Source of the DNA: CAKZLS01 sp963771545
GTDB lineage: Bacteria; Pseudomonadota; Alphaproteobacteria; Rhodospirillales; Defluviicoccaceae
Reading direction: 5' to 3'
Assembly: GCA_963771545.1 (NCBI GenBank)
Contig: CAVYTX010000004.1
Location: 124,001 to 188,000, forward strand
DNA: 64,000 bases
Shown here: piece after piece, positions 16,901-26,250 of the stretch
How positions within the stretch are numbered: the stretch's first letter is position 1
Layout: each line of letters starts with the position of its first letter
The notes under the pieces: generated by a model
Seen by the model: only the letters and a program-made list of their open reading frames with translations
Database searches by the model: none
What the model was told of the DNA's origin: nothing
Made by a program: the position numbers and the translations under genes

Positions 16901-17155
16901 GTATACTTTTGTTTCCGAGAAAAGCTCTTGTATTTCAACGGAATATGAGGAAGTTATGTATACTTTTGTATACCAGGTCAAAAAGACCGCTCCAGGAAAA
17001 TCAAGGACTTAGATTGAAAAAATGTATACTTTTATATACTTTTATATACCTTTCATATTGGTGCCGACGGGTTTTGTTTGATTTCAACAGGTTGAGTGAC
17101 ACGGACCCGTAACGACGGTATACAAAACGGCTGGCAAAGTACACAAGGGGTATAC
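16901..17155. repeat. AT-rich region with six GTATAC palindromes, no gene
   Basis: GTATAC occurs at 16901, 16958, 16968, 17024, 17118 and 17150, and ATATAC at 17034 and 17044. Four on the left are followed by TTTTGT or TTTTAT, giving a repeated unit TATACTTTTRT. The two on the right are followed by A-rich sequence, so the arrangement is partly mirrored. The surrounding interval 16665-17229 has no credible gene and is much richer in AT than the chromosome. It could be an operator array, an iteron-like block, or the edge of imported DNA. Confidence 0.6.
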
Positions 17156-17229
17156 ATTTCTTGCCGTCGTCCAGCCCGCCCCTCGGTCACAACCCCCTGT
17201 CTCTGATTTCCATGGATCACCCGAGGGGG

Positions 17230-17847
17230 TCACTCCACCACGTCATTTTGGAATCCGCCGATGCCGGCGAACCCCGCCGCGCCGCTGGACGCGAGGCGGC
17301 GGGCCGATTGGACCGACACTCCGCCCAGGGCGTAGACGGGCAGCGGGCTTTCACGCACCCAGGCGGCGAAGCGGAGCGGACCGATGGGCGCGGCGCCGGG
17401 GTGACTCTGGGTCGGAAACACCGGCGACAGGAGGACGGCGTCGACACCCGCTTGCGCGGCGCGCCTGACGGCGTTGGGAGAGTGAGCGGCGGCCGTGACC
17501 AGCCACCCCGGACGATGGCGCATCCGCCAGGCGCGCCCGGACCTTCGCATCTGGGTTTCGGGCAAATGGATCCCGTCGGCGCGAACGCGGATCGCCAAGT
17601 CGGCGTCCCCGGCGATCAACAGACGCAAACCACGCGCGCGACAGAGCGGCGCGAGCCGGAAAGCCAAGGCCTCCCGCCCGGGATCACCGTAATGACGCAG
17701 GATGACCGCGCCGCCGCGGGGCAGCGTCTCGACAACGGGCGCGGGATCCGGGAGTCTCTCGCGGTCGGTCATCAGGATCAGCGGCGGCAAGGATGGATGG
17801 TGGACACGCGGTTTGAGCCGCCGCGAGAGCTCTGCTAGGGTCGTCAT
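17230..17847 (-). CDS. thiamine-phosphate synthase family protein (ThiE-like)
   Basis: A 205-residue TIM-barrel protein of the ThiE/TenI type. ThiE couples the thiazole and pyrimidine phosphates to make thiamine phosphate. Seen are PPLILMTDRERLPDP at the start of the barrel, LIAGDADLAIRVRADGIHLP, a central HSPNAVRRAAQAGVDAVLLS with PVFPTQSHPGAAPIG, and a closing VYALGGVSVQSARRL. The pattern PVFPTxSHPGA is common in TenI-like proteins, which may lack full ThiE activity. The ATG at 17845-17847 leaves 37 bp to the divergent yggS gene. No TPP riboswitch was seen. Confidence 0.82.
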   Translation of the reverse strand: MTTLAELSRRLKPRVHHPSLPPLILMTDRERLPDPAPVVETLPRGGAVILRHYGDPGREALAFRLAPLCRARGLRLLIAGDADLAIRVRADGIHLPETQMRRSGRAWRMRHRPGWLVTAAAHSPNAVRRAAQAGVDAVLLSPVFPTQSHPGAAPIGPLRFAAWVRESPLPVYALGGVSVQSARRLASSGAAGFAGIGGFQNDVVE

Positions 17848-17884
17848 GGGATCAACACTGTGCCCGGCGGGGATTCGAAAGCCA

Positions 17885-18583
17885 ATGGTAAACAACTCAT
17901 CCGAAGACGTGGACGTATCGGGCAATCTCGCGGCGGTCCGGGCGGAAATCGCCGCCGCGGCCGAAGCGGTTGGCCGCGCGTCCGGTTCCGTCACGCTAGT
18001 CGCGGTCAGCAAGACCCATCCACCCGAGCGTATTCGGCTGGCCCTGGAGGCGGGTCACCGGGTGTTTGGCGAGAACCGGGTCCAGGAGGCGGAGGACAAG
18101 TGGCCGGCGCTGAAAGACGCTTTTCCGGACGCCCGCCTTCATCTGATCGGCCCGCTGCAACGGAACAAGGTTCGCCGGGCGGTCCAGCTGTTCGATGTGA
18201 TCGAATTGGTGGATCGTCCCAAACTGGCCCGCGCCCTGGCCACCGCCATGGACGAGGAGGCCCGCCGCCCCAATGTGCTGATCCAGGTGAATACCGGCGA
18301 CGAGCCCCAAAAGAACGGCGTTTCCCTCGCCGACGTGGACCCGTTCGTTCAAGCGTGCCTGGAGGAGTACGGGCTGCCCGTCACGGGCCTGATGTGCATT
18401 CCGCCGGTCGACGAGGAGCCGTCCTTGCATTTTGCCTTGTTGCGCGAGATCGCGCGGCGCAACGGCCTCGCGGAGCTCAGCATGGGCATGACCGCGGACT
18501 ATCCGGTCGCCGTTCGGTTCGGCGCGACCATGGTCCGCGTCGGCACGGCCATTTTCGGCGCCCGGCCGCCGCCGGGGGATTGA
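17885..18583 (+). CDS. yggS: YggS family pyridoxal phosphate homeostasis protein
   Basis: A 232-residue alanine-racemase-fold protein that binds PLP and helps control free PLP levels. The PLP lysine lies in VTLVAVSKTHPPE (about residue 44), followed by FGENRVQEAEDKW and LHLIGPLQRNKVRRAV, all family hallmarks. MGMTADYPVAVRFGATMVRVG near the C-terminus is also typical. I chose the ATG at 17885 because it gives the normal family length. It is transcribed away from the ThiE-like gene. Confidence 0.92.
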   Translation: MVNNSSEDVDVSGNLAAVRAEIAAAAEAVGRASGSVTLVAVSKTHPPERIRLALEAGHRVFGENRVQEAEDKWPALKDAFPDARLHLIGPLQRNKVRRAVQLFDVIELVDRPKLARALATAMDEEARRPNVLIQVNTGDEPQKNGVSLADVDPFVQACLEEYGLPVTGLMCIPPVDEEPSLHFALLREIARRNGLAELSMGMTADYPVAVRFGATMVRVGTAIFGARPPPGD

Positions 18584-18603
18584 GCGCCGGACAGGCCTTG
18601 GCG

Positions 18604-19321
18604 TCAGCTCAGGATATCGATCTTGGGGGTGATGCGTTCCTCGGCCGAGCGGTCGCTTTTTTCATACATGGACATCGCCATCACCATGACATCCGTAACC
18701 TGTCCCTGCCTGACCGACGCCATTCTTTTCTCGAGCGCGCCAACCTTCGAGTCGCTGTGAAGGTCGTGAACGGCGCCGCCGGCGGTGGGAGCCGCCACCA
18801 AGTACGGCCATTCAAGAACGTTGGCCGATGTGGGCACCGGCCCGGGCGACGATCCCGCGCCGGAGGCAACCTCAAGCGGAACCGTTTCTCCATCGCCGCC
18901 GGGAGAGACGGTTGCCCCGGCGTACATTTCGGCCGGGATCGCTATCTCCGATCCCGAGGAGATCGCTCGCGAACGCCAGGACGTGCGCGCCGATGTCGCT
19001 GCCGGTGATCTCGTCGACGATCACGTTGACCAGCGACGTGATCGCGCCGATCACACCGCCGAACAGCGCGCCACCGCCAATTCGCGGCAACGGGGCGATC
19101 TCGTCTCCGGTCCATTCGCGGTAGAAAGTCGAGACCACCGGAATATGCTGAAGCGGGTTGATGACGTCCAGGATATCCCCGAAGGTCAGGCCGTCATCGC
19201 CGAATGGCTCGAAATCATACGGCTCGTCGCGGCTCCCGCTGTTTGATCCGGATGTTTCACGAGAGGCCGACGGCGCTTGGGGTGGATATCTTGAAACCGA
19301 TAGTGTTGCCGGGGATTCCAT
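18604..19321 (-). CDS. hypothetical protein, probably frameshifted
   Basis: I do not recognise a named family. From the start at 19321 one frame gives an acidic, Ser/Pro-rich N-terminus, then LQHIPVVSTFYREWTGDEIA, a Gly-rich hydrophobic segment (GGGALFGGVIGAITSLVNVI) and VLAFASDLLG. That frame then degrades to an Arg-rich tail. From about 18950 an adjoining frame gives EIAIPAEMYAGATVSPGG and a C-terminus ending SAEERITPKIDILS, which looks like the real continuation. One gene of about 238 codons with an indel near 18945-18960 explains this better than two overlapping genes. Confidence 0.5.
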
Positions 19322-19485
19322 GATTTCGCGTGCTTTCGTCTGTTACCCCGTCCTACGCAAACGCGGTGCCAAACGGAAAACATTGCGAATCAAGTGGTTA
19401 GATGATTAGCGGACGGTCCAGCCACGAGATCAGGGGGCAAATTCTTCCCGGTTTACCGACAAAATTGCCCATTGCAGCATCGGCG

Positions 19486-20628
19486 CTAAAGCAAATGCCC
19501 GCCCCGCCCCGCCTTGGTGCGGATGTAAACCTCGTTGTGCTGGTTCGACGGAAATGCGTGCGGCACGCGCTCGTCGACGGTGATGCCGCACCGCGCCAAC
19601 CCCTCCACCTTCCCGGGATTGTTGGTTAGAAGGCGAACGCGGCTGAAACCGAGTTGGCGCAGCATCTGAGCCGCCGGCAGGTAGACTCGTTCGTCCGCGT
19701 CGAAGCCCAATTGCTCGTTGGCGTCGAGGGTGTCGAAGCCTCGGTCCTGCAGCTCGTAAGCGCGCAACTTGTTGACCAGTCCGATGCCGCGACCTTCCTG
19801 GGCGAGGTAGAGAAGCAATCCGCCCCCGGTCTCCGAAATCTCCCGGATGGCGCCCCGCAACTGGTCGCCGCAATCGCACCGGAGGCTGCCCAGCAGGTCC
19901 CCGGTGAAGCATTCCGAATGCAGGCGGGTCAGCACCGGCTGTTCACGGTCGGGCTCGCCCAGCAGCAGCGCCAAGTGCTCCAATCCGCCGTCGAGAGGAC
20001 GGAAGGCGACGATGCGGGCGTTCTCGGCGCCGGTCAAGGGAACACGAGCCTCGCTCACGGCGCGCAAACTCCGGGCCGCCGAGCGCTCGTACTGAAACAC
20101 ATCCCCGGTATCCACAAGCAGCAAATCATGACGCGCCGCCCAGGCGTGGAGATCCTTCGCGTCGGGATCCCGGATGGGCGCGGTCACCGCCGCGGGCAGC
20201 AGCCGGGCCGTCTTCGCCAGCTGGACGGCCGCGCTGTCGCAACTGAACGCCGGTGACTCGGTGGCGGAGAGCGAAAATGGAGGCGGCACGGGCAGGCCCG
20301 AAAGAGGATCGGAAAGCTTGTAAATCATTTCAGCGGTAAATTTGTGCTCTGCCGCCAGATTGACCACTCTGAGACCGCCCGGCGTCAGTCCGAGAACGGC
20401 GGCCCGTCGCGCCGTGATGACGAGGGCGGGCTCGGATCGGCTGACCGCCGCCAGCTCGGCCACGCTATCGGTGGTGACCGCTTCCGCCGCCAGCATCAGC
20501 GTGGCGACGCCCCCGCTGCCGCAAATCACGACGAAGCGGCCTCTTCGCAGATCGGAGATCGCCCGGTCGACCGAGAGCACGGACAAAGGCTCGCGGGTGG
20601 CGGGGACGAGATGCGGTCGGTGGGTCAA
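19486..20628 (-). CDS. ribA: GTP cyclohydrolase II (RibA) with N-terminal RibB-like domain
   Basis: A 380-residue enzyme for the first step of riboflavin synthesis, opening GTP to 2,5-diamino-6-ribosylamino-pyrimidinone phosphate. The C-terminal ~200 residues hold the zinc site HSECFTGDLLGSLRCDCGDQ, the catalytic region YLAQEGRGIGLVNKL and LLTNNPGKVEGL. The N-terminal half resembles the DHBP synthase fold (AISDLRRGRFVVICGSGG) but lacks the acidic cluster expected of an active RibB, as is usual for this alphaproteobacterial form. It is divergent from the response regulator. No FMN riboswitch was recognised. Confidence 0.9.
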   Translation of the reverse strand: MTHRPHLVPATREPLSVLSVDRAISDLRRGRFVVICGSGGVATLMLAAEAVTTDSVAELAAVSRSEPALVITARRAAVLGLTPGGLRVVNLAAEHKFTAEMIYKLSDPLSGLPVPPPFSLSATESPAFSCDSAAVQLAKTARLLPAAVTAPIRDPDAKDLHAWAARHDLLLVDTGDVFQYERSAARSLRAVSEARVPLTGAENARIVAFRPLDGGLEHLALLLGEPDREQPVLTRLHSECFTGDLLGSLRCDCGDQLRGAIREISETGGGLLLYLAQEGRGIGLVNKLRAYELQDRGFDTLDANEQLGFDADERVYLPAAQMLRQLGFSRVRLLTNNPGKVEGLARCGITVDERVPHAFPSNQHNEVYIRTKAGRGGHLL

Positions 20629-20842
20629 GGCCAGAGCAGCCTCCTGGCATTTGCGGCGGGGCGACGATACCCTCGAACATGTGGGGTTGGAAGCAGTTTG
20701 TTCCGGGGCCGCATGGAGTGGATTTTTCCACTTGGAGTTCCAGCGAGCCGCAACCGGATGCTCATTACAGTTGTAAATCGTGGCGAGGATACTATTCTTT
20801 CAGGGGCGACAATCCGTAAACGGCCACGGGAATATAACAGAC

Positions 20843-21532
20843 GTGACGACTGGAAAACGCGTTCTTCTCGTTGACGACGATGATGCTCTTCGTGAGATGC
20901 TGTCGGAGCAACTGCAGTTGCACGAGGAGTTCGCCACGGTAACCGCCGGCTCGGGCGCCACCGCCCTGGAAGCGGCCAAGACAAACCACTTCGACGTTAT
21001 CATTCTGGACGTCGGTTTACCAGATATGGACGGCCGGGAGGTGTGCCGTCTGATGCGCCGCAACGGAATAAAATGCCCGGTTATCATGCTCACGGGCGCC
21101 GACAGCGATTCAGACACCATTCTTGGTCTGGACGCCGGCGCCAATGACTACATCACCAAACCGTTTCGGCTGGGCGTGCTTCTCGCGCGGTTGCGCGCTC
21201 ATATCCGTCAGCATGAACGCAGCGACGATGCGGTCTTCGTCATCGGTCCCTACACATTTCACCCCAGCGCCAAGCTGCTGGTGAACAATGAAAACAACAA
21301 GAAAGTGCGCCTGACCGACAAGGAGGCCGCCATTCTCAAATATCTCTACCGATCGGGAGGCCGGGTCATAAGCCGCGACATTCTCCTGGATGAGGTTTGG
21401 GGATACAACGCGGGCGTGACGACTCACACCTTGGAAACGCATGTCTACCGCCTGCGCCAGAAGATCGAGGCCGATCCGTCGAGCGCCCGGATTCTCGTCA
21501 CCGAGGCCGGCGGCTATCGACTGGTCGCTTAG
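20843..21532 (+). CDS. OmpR/PhoB-family response regulator
   Basis: A 229-residue two-component regulator. The receiver domain has the acidic pocket VLLVDDDDA (D11-D14), the phospho-acceptor D56 in VIILDVGLPDMDG, T84 and K106 (YITKPF). The C-terminal winged helix ends THTLETHVYRLRQKIE and VTEAGGYRLV. The frame is open upstream, but the GTG at 20843 places the domain start in the usual position. No histidine kinase lies nearby, so it is an orphan here. A strong bidirectional terminator follows. Confidence 0.88.
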   Translation: MTTGKRVLLVDDDDALREMLSEQLQLHEEFATVTAGSGATALEAAKTNHFDVIILDVGLPDMDGREVCRLMRRNGIKCPVIMLTGADSDSDTILGLDAGANDYITKPFRLGVLLARLRAHIRQHERSDDAVFVIGPYTFHPSAKLLVNNENNKKVRLTDKEAAILKYLYRSGGRVISRDILLDEVWGYNAGVTTHTLETHVYRLRQKIEADPSSARILVTEAGGYRLVA

Positions 21533-21558
21533 TTTTCGTTGATGACCGGGCAAAAAAA

Positions 21559-21587
21559 GCGCCCGGCCAGGGGGGTTAACCGGGCGC
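21559..21587. terminator. bidirectional terminator between the regulator and lolA
   Basis: The 8-bp stem GCGCCCGG/CCGGGCGC has a 13-nt loop, with AAAAAAA on its left and CTTT on its right. Read on the minus strand it is followed by seven T and should stop lolA transcripts; on the plus strand it stops the regulator gene. Confidence 0.85.
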
Positions 21588-21787
21588 CTTTAGCTCCCTT
21601 GATGGAAGCCAGCGGATGGCAGGGGAACCATCCGGGGCAACCAGCCCTGTAACGGAACTGTCTGCTCCAACTCATCTAGGTGGTCGGTTACTCAGCAAAA
21701 CACCAATGCACAGAGCGCATATCTCATATGCACTGTGCGCATGTCTCATCGATTCTCGGCGCTTCCGGTGGTCTTGAGAGCGGGCTG

Positions 21788-22480
21788 TCAGTCAAACTTG
21801 TCTTGAAATATCTTAGGATTCTTGAAGCGGAAGAGTTTTGGATCCAGCGGAACGCCGAAAATGGCCTTCACCAGCGTAACATTGGTGACAATACCCTGAG
21901 CGTCGGTCACGGCCCATTTCCGGAGGGTCAACGGCGAATCGGTCAACACCAGGGTCAAGCTGCCTTCCGTCGGGTTTTCGGTGCGCACCAAGGTCACCTG
22001 AAACGTTCCGTTTTCTTGCTTGAAACCGGTGATCGTCAAGTCGCCGTCGATCAGCGAAATGTGGTCCTCCAACAGAATTCCCGCCGGCGACGAACCGAGC
22101 GGGATGTAACTGACCTGATTGAGTTCGCGATCGTAATAAATCAGAAACGTGCCGTCGGCGACGACCAGGATGGGGACCGGCGGCTGATATTCGATACGGA
22201 GCCGGCCGGGACGGGAAATATAGAGATTTCCCCGCGCCAGCTCGCCGTTGGACGATGCCTGCATGAATTCGGCTTCGACCGTTTTGATTCCGTTCAGGTA
22301 GGCTTGAATGCGGTCAACCGCCGCCCGCTCCGAGTCCGCGAGGAGCACCGGGGGAGGAGGGTTGGCGGCGGTTTGGGCAACGGGAACCACACAGGCCAAG
22401 ACCACGAAGGCGACAGCCAGAAACAGTCGCCTTCCATGGGGAACCCGGGTGTCGTGGAGAAACCTTGTACCGACTATCAC
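21788..22480 (-). CDS. lolA: outer-membrane lipoprotein carrier LolA family protein
   Basis: LolA carries lipoproteins across the periplasm from the inner membrane to the outer membrane. The body contains IQAYLNGIKTVEAEFMQASS, GNLYISRPGRLRIEYQPP, FLIYYDRELNQVSYIPL and a C-terminal KLFRFKNPKIFQDKF, all typical. A hydrophobic signal (RLFLAVAFVVLACVVP) precedes the mature part. The start is uncertain: the frame is open further upstream but runs through a hairpin repeat after ftsK. I used the GTG at 22478-22480, which gives a 230-residue protein with an extended n-region. It follows ftsK on the same strand. Confidence 0.85.
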   Translation of the reverse strand: MIVGTRFLHDTRVPHGRRLFLAVAFVVLACVVPVAQTAANPPPPVLLADSERAAVDRIQAYLNGIKTVEAEFMQASSNGELARGNLYISRPGRLRIEYQPPVPILVVADGTFLIYYDRELNQVSYIPLGSSPAGILLEDHISLIDGDLTITGFKQENGTFQVTLVRTENPTEGSLTLVLTDSPLTLRKWAVTDAQGIVTNVTLVKAIFGVPLDPKLFRFKNPKIFQDKFD

Positions 22481-22509
22481 AGTTCCGTGCCCCCAGTGAT
22501 TGTCGGTAC
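22467..22509. repeat. hairpin repeat at the ftsK-lolA junction
   Basis: GTACCGACTATCAC and GTGATTGTCGGTAC pair over 13 of 14 positions around a 15-nt loop, starting at the ftsK stop codon. The loop and right arm (minus-strand CTGGGGGCACGGAACTGTGA) recur at 50522, so this is a dispersed repeat and not just a terminator; it has no T tract. Confidence 0.65.
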
Positions 22510-24884
22510 TAGACGGCGCGCTCACCGATCAACACTTCGCGGCGGCCGACACGATCGGGCTTGCTGACAATGCCTTCCGCCTCCATCTGTTCAATAATTC
22601 GCGCGGCCCGATTGTAGCCGATCTGCAAGCGCCGTTGCACGAAGCTTGTCGAGGCTTTTCCGTCGCGGGCAATAATGGCCACCGCCTCGTCGTAAAGCTC
22701 GTCGCCGCTCTGGTCTCCGCCGAATTCGAATTCGGCGGCACCCGGCTCGTCGTCGAACTCGGTCACTTCCTGAACGTACCTGGGTTCGCCCTGCTCCTTC
22801 AGGAACTGCACGGCCGATTCCACCTCTTCATCGGAGACAAAGGGACCGTGAACGCGGGTCACGCGTCCGCCGGCGGCCATGTAGAGCATGTCGCCTTGTC
22901 CAAGAAGCTGTTCGGCGCCCTGCTCGCCGAGGATGGTCCGGCTGTCGATCTTGGAGGTCACCTGGAAACTCATGCGCGTCGGGAAATTGGCCTTGATGGT
23001 TCCGGTTATGACGTCCACGGACGGCCTTTGAGTGGCCATGATCAGATGAATGCCGGCGGCGCGCGCCATTTGCGCCAGGCGTTGGACCGCAGCCTCGATA
23101 TCCTTGCCCGCGACCAGCATCAAGTCGGCCATTTCGTCGACCACGACGACGATAAACGGCAGCGGCTCCAGATCGAGATCTTGTTCCTCGAAAACCGGCC
23201 GGCCATCGTCGCCAAAGCCCGTTTGAACCCGGCGGACGAGGGTTTCGCCCTTGCGCTTGGCTTCCGCGACACGGGCGTTGTAGCCGGCGATATTGCGCAC
23301 GCCCAGCTGTGACATGGCTCGGTACCGCTCTTCCATTTCCCGAACCGTCCACTTCAGCGCGACCACCGCCTTGCCCGGTTCGGTCACGACGGGGCTCAAC
23401 AGATGGGGAATTCCATCGTAGACGGACAATTCCAGCATCTTGGGATCGATCAGGATGAATTTGCACGCATTCGGCGATAGCTGATAGAGCAGCGACAGGA
23501 TCATCGCATTGATCGCCACGGACTTGCCCGAACCGGTGGTGCCGGCGACCAACAGGTGCGGCATGCGGGTCAAATCCACCAGCACGGGGGCTCCGCCGAT
23601 GTCCTTGCCGAGCGCCAGGGTCATCTTGCCGCCGTAACGTTCGAACGCATCGGAGGCCAGAAGCTCCCGTAGCCCTACTGTTTCCCGACGTATATTGGGC
23701 AACTCGATACCGATCACATTGCGCCCCGGTACGACGGCGATGCGCGCCGAGATGGCGCTCATGGACCGGGAAATATCGTCGGCCAGCCCAATCACCCGGG
23801 AGCTTTTGGTGCCCGGAGCCGGTTCCAGCTCGTACAGGGTGACCACCGGCCCGGGCCTGACCTTGACGATCTCCCCGCGAACGCCGAAATCGTCCAGCAC
23901 CGAGGCCAGAAGCTTGGCGTTTTCTTCCAGCGCGCCGCGATTGACGGATTGGTGGCCGGCCGTCATTGGCGGCGCGTGCAAAAGATCCAGGGGCGGAAAA
24001 GCATACCCGTCATCGTCCTCGAAATCGAACCGATGTTGAGACTGCGCTTCGGCCTTGCGGCTTGATTTCATGGGACGCGGCTTTGGATCGACGATCTCCC
24101 CGCCGCCGGCGCCGCCACGACGGTCGCGGGCGGTGGCGGCCTTGACCTCGCCGTTGCCGGGTTCGCAAGGAGCGAACGTTGGTTCCCGGCGATGAGACAA
24201 CGTCGCGGCGCGAAGAGCGAGCGCGGATCGCGTCATTTTTTGGTAACCGCCGAGAACGGCGCGCTTCGAATTCATCACCCCGCGGACCCCGGACCGTCCG
24301 ATGGCATGCCACTCGGTCCACGCCAGTCCGAGGCTGTATACCCAGGCGAATGTTCCCAGGAAAAAACATCCCGCGGCGAGCGCCGTCGGGGAAAGAAGGG
24401 GGCTCAGGCTCGCGGCGGACGTAAACGCGCGCTCCTTCAAAACGGTTCCGGCGGCGCCCCCAAGTCCAGTGGCCAACGGCCAGGACTCCGGAGCGGGAAC
24501 GACCGCCAGGGCCGCGCTCAACAGCATCATGGCTGGTAACAGTGTGAGAGCACAGAGCCACAGCCGCGCCGGCCCGCGCCGCCGCAGGAGTTGCCAGCCC
24601 CACACCGCGAGCGCGGTCAAGGGGGCGACCGCCGTCCAACCCCACACGTGCAACAGAAAGTCGGCTATATACGACCCCTGCCGACCGAGGATGTTAGAGG
24701 GCGCCGCGCCGGTCGCGTGATTAAGCGATGGATCGGCCGGATTGAAACTGAATACGGAGAAAAACAAGAACCCCGCGCAGGCAATGACGGCAAGGCCCGC
24801 GAGTTCGGTTGCCCGCCTCTTGAGAAATTCAGTGGTACCGTCAGGGAAGACGGAATCAATCCGATTTTGGACGATCATCGACAC
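22509..24884 (-). CDS. ftsK: DNA translocase FtsK
   Basis: A 791-residue septal motor that pumps DNA and helps resolve chromosome dimers at division. Four transmembrane segments lie in residues ~25-195, followed by a low-complexity linker (~200-300). The motor has Walker A in VAGTTGSGKSVAIN and Walker B in FIVVVVDEMADLM, then IHLIMATQRPSVDVITG. The C-terminal winged gamma domain (SFVQRRLQIGYNRAARIIEQ) reads the chromosomal KOPS signals. The linker is short, giving the compact FtsK usual in Alphaproteobacteria. Confidence 0.97.
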   Translation of the reverse strand: MSMIVQNRIDSVFPDGTTEFLKRRATELAGLAVIACAGFLFFSVFSFNPADPSLNHATGAAPSNILGRQGSYIADFLLHVWGWTAVAPLTALAVWGWQLLRRRGPARLWLCALTLLPAMMLLSAALAVVPAPESWPLATGLGGAAGTVLKERAFTSAASLSPLLSPTALAAGCFFLGTFAWVYSLGLAWTEWHAIGRSGVRGVMNSKRAVLGGYQKMTRSALALRAATLSHRREPTFAPCEPGNGEVKAATARDRRGGAGGGEIVDPKPRPMKSSRKAEAQSQHRFDFEDDDGYAFPPLDLLHAPPMTAGHQSVNRGALEENAKLLASVLDDFGVRGEIVKVRPGPVVTLYELEPAPGTKSSRVIGLADDISRSMSAISARIAVVPGRNVIGIELPNIRRETVGLRELLASDAFERYGGKMTLALGKDIGGAPVLVDLTRMPHLLVAGTTGSGKSVAINAMILSLLYQLSPNACKFILIDPKMLELSVYDGIPHLLSPVVTEPGKAVVALKWTVREMEERYRAMSQLGVRNIAGYNARVAEAKRKGETLVRRVQTGFGDDGRPVFEEQDLDLEPLPFIVVVVDEMADLMLVAGKDIEAAVQRLAQMARAAGIHLIMATQRPSVDVITGTIKANFPTRMSFQVTSKIDSRTILGEQGAEQLLGQGDMLYMAAGGRVTRVHGPFVSDEEVESAVQFLKEQGEPRYVQEVTEFDDEPGAAEFEFGGDQSGDELYDEAVAIIARDGKASTSFVQRRLQIGYNRAARIIEQMEAEGIVSKPDRVGRREVLIGERAV

Positions 24885-24919
24885 ACCATCCCAAAGCTAA
24901 GAGGTCTTATCTTTATTTG

Positions 24920-26110
24920 TTATAAGACGTTAACGAGACGTCTTAAAGCATCTTCTGTGGATGGGGGATCGTCGATGAGCGCAACACGCACATAATTCGC
25001 GCCCGGATTGGCTCCAGACGCGTCCGACTTGGCCAAATAAGCCCCTGGAAGCACTCGAAGCGCGGCTTTGGCCCAAAGTTTCTTGGCGGCTTTTTCGCCA
25101 TCTCCCACGTCCAGCCACAGAAAAAAGCCCCCCTGGGGCCGAAAGAAACCGAATCAACTCCCTATTATGCTTTCCGCCGCGTCCAGTTTTTGCCGGTAAA
25201 GCGCCCGGTTGTGTTCAGGATAGTGGTCATCTCCCCATAGCGCGGCGGACGCCGCCAGCACCGGAAGCGGCACGGAAGCGCCGCCAAATGAACGCAAACG
25301 GCGAAATGCCGCAATCAATCGCGAATCGCCGGCGACGAATCCGGACCGCAGACCAGGCACACTGGATCGCTTTGACAGCGAGTGGAATACGACCACGTTG
25401 TCGACACCGTTCGAGAGGTCGGCGCAAGCCTCCAGGGCGCCGCATGGCGGCTGATTGTCGTAAATGTCTCCATAACACTCGTCGACCGCCAGCACGAAGT
25501 CAAAGCGGCGGGCCAGGCCAATCGCGTTTTCCAGGTAGCCGCGGTCCGCCGTCGCGCCTTGGGGGTTGGCGGGAGAACAGAGATACATCAGGGACGTTCG
25601 TTCCAGGGTCGCGTCGTCGAGGCTCGTCAGGTCCGGCAAATGCCCGGTTTCCGGCGTGGCGGGCAAATAGAGAGGTTCGGCGCCGCTCATGACCGCAGCT
25701 CCGAAATACACCTGGTAGAAGGGGTTCGGCATCGCCACGAGCGGGCGGCGTCCGGCGCGCGATTCAGGAACCGCCACGGCGGCGATCAAATACAAAGCCT
25801 CGCGGGTGCCGGCGACCGGCAGGATATGCCGATCCGCGTCCACCAGTCCTTCGGGAAGGACGTAGCGGCGATTGAGCCAATCGGCGACGGCAAGCCGAAA
25901 TTCCGGTGTTCCGTCGACGGGCGGATAGCGGCCCCACGACCCGCTGTTGGCCGCGATGACCTCGTGGACGAGCGGCGACGGCGAATGGCGTGGCTCGCCC
26001 ACCGACAGCACCAGCGGCGGTAATTCACGTGGCGGCTGAATTCCGTCCAGAAGCGCGCGGAGGCGGTCGAACGGATAATCCGCCAGCAGATCGAGACGCG
26101 GGTTCAACAT
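24920..26110 (-). CDS. class I/II PLP-dependent aminotransferase with in-frame TGA
   Basis: It resembles the DapC-like aminotransferases of Alphaproteobacteria that lie near ftsK and act in lysine/diaminopimelate synthesis. Seen are LSVGEPRHSPSPLV, PVAGTREALYLIAA, CSPANPQGA, VDECYGDIYD and the PLP lysine in HSLSKRSSVPGLRSGF. After AAESIIGS a TGA (25154-25156) interrupts, and the same frame continues FGFFRPQGGFFLWLDVGDGE to a normal C-terminus ending EDALRRLVNVL at 24920. Relatives probably carry Arg here, so a CGA-to-TGA change is the simplest cause. It is a point nonsense mutation or a sequencing error; about 78 residues would be lost. Confidence 0.82.
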
Positions 26111-26158
26111 CACGGCCGGAGTGTAGTGCGAGCACTGCCGGATCCAAGCAAAAAAGAA

Positions 26159-26183
26159 GGCCGGAAGGCATCGCCTTCCGGCC
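26159..26183 (-). terminator. terminator after amtB
   Basis: A perfect 11-bp stem, GGCCGGAAGGC/GCCTTCCGGCC, with a 3-nt loop. On the minus strand it is followed by TTCTTTTTTGC, so it ends the amtB transcript before the aminotransferase gene. Confidence 0.88.
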
Positions 26184-26250
26184 AAGGGGTCCGGGTTGGA
26201 ATGGAGGAAGGAGAGCGAAGCGCTTCGCGTGTTTCCGGCCCGGGGTGAGG

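Noticed and set aside
16741..17112. A 123-codon plus-strand frame upstream of the ThiE-like gene
   Set aside because: Its translation is a mixture of Leu/Phe/Arg with no pattern, and it covers the GTATAC repeats; no ribosome site.
17848..17884. TPP riboswitch before the ThiE-like gene
   Set aside because: The gap to the divergent gene is only 37 bp and contains no THI-box-like sequence.
25154..25156. Selenocysteine at the in-frame TGA
   Set aside because: The site is not expected to be Cys/Sec in this family, and I see no convincing bacterial SECIS hairpin directly after it.
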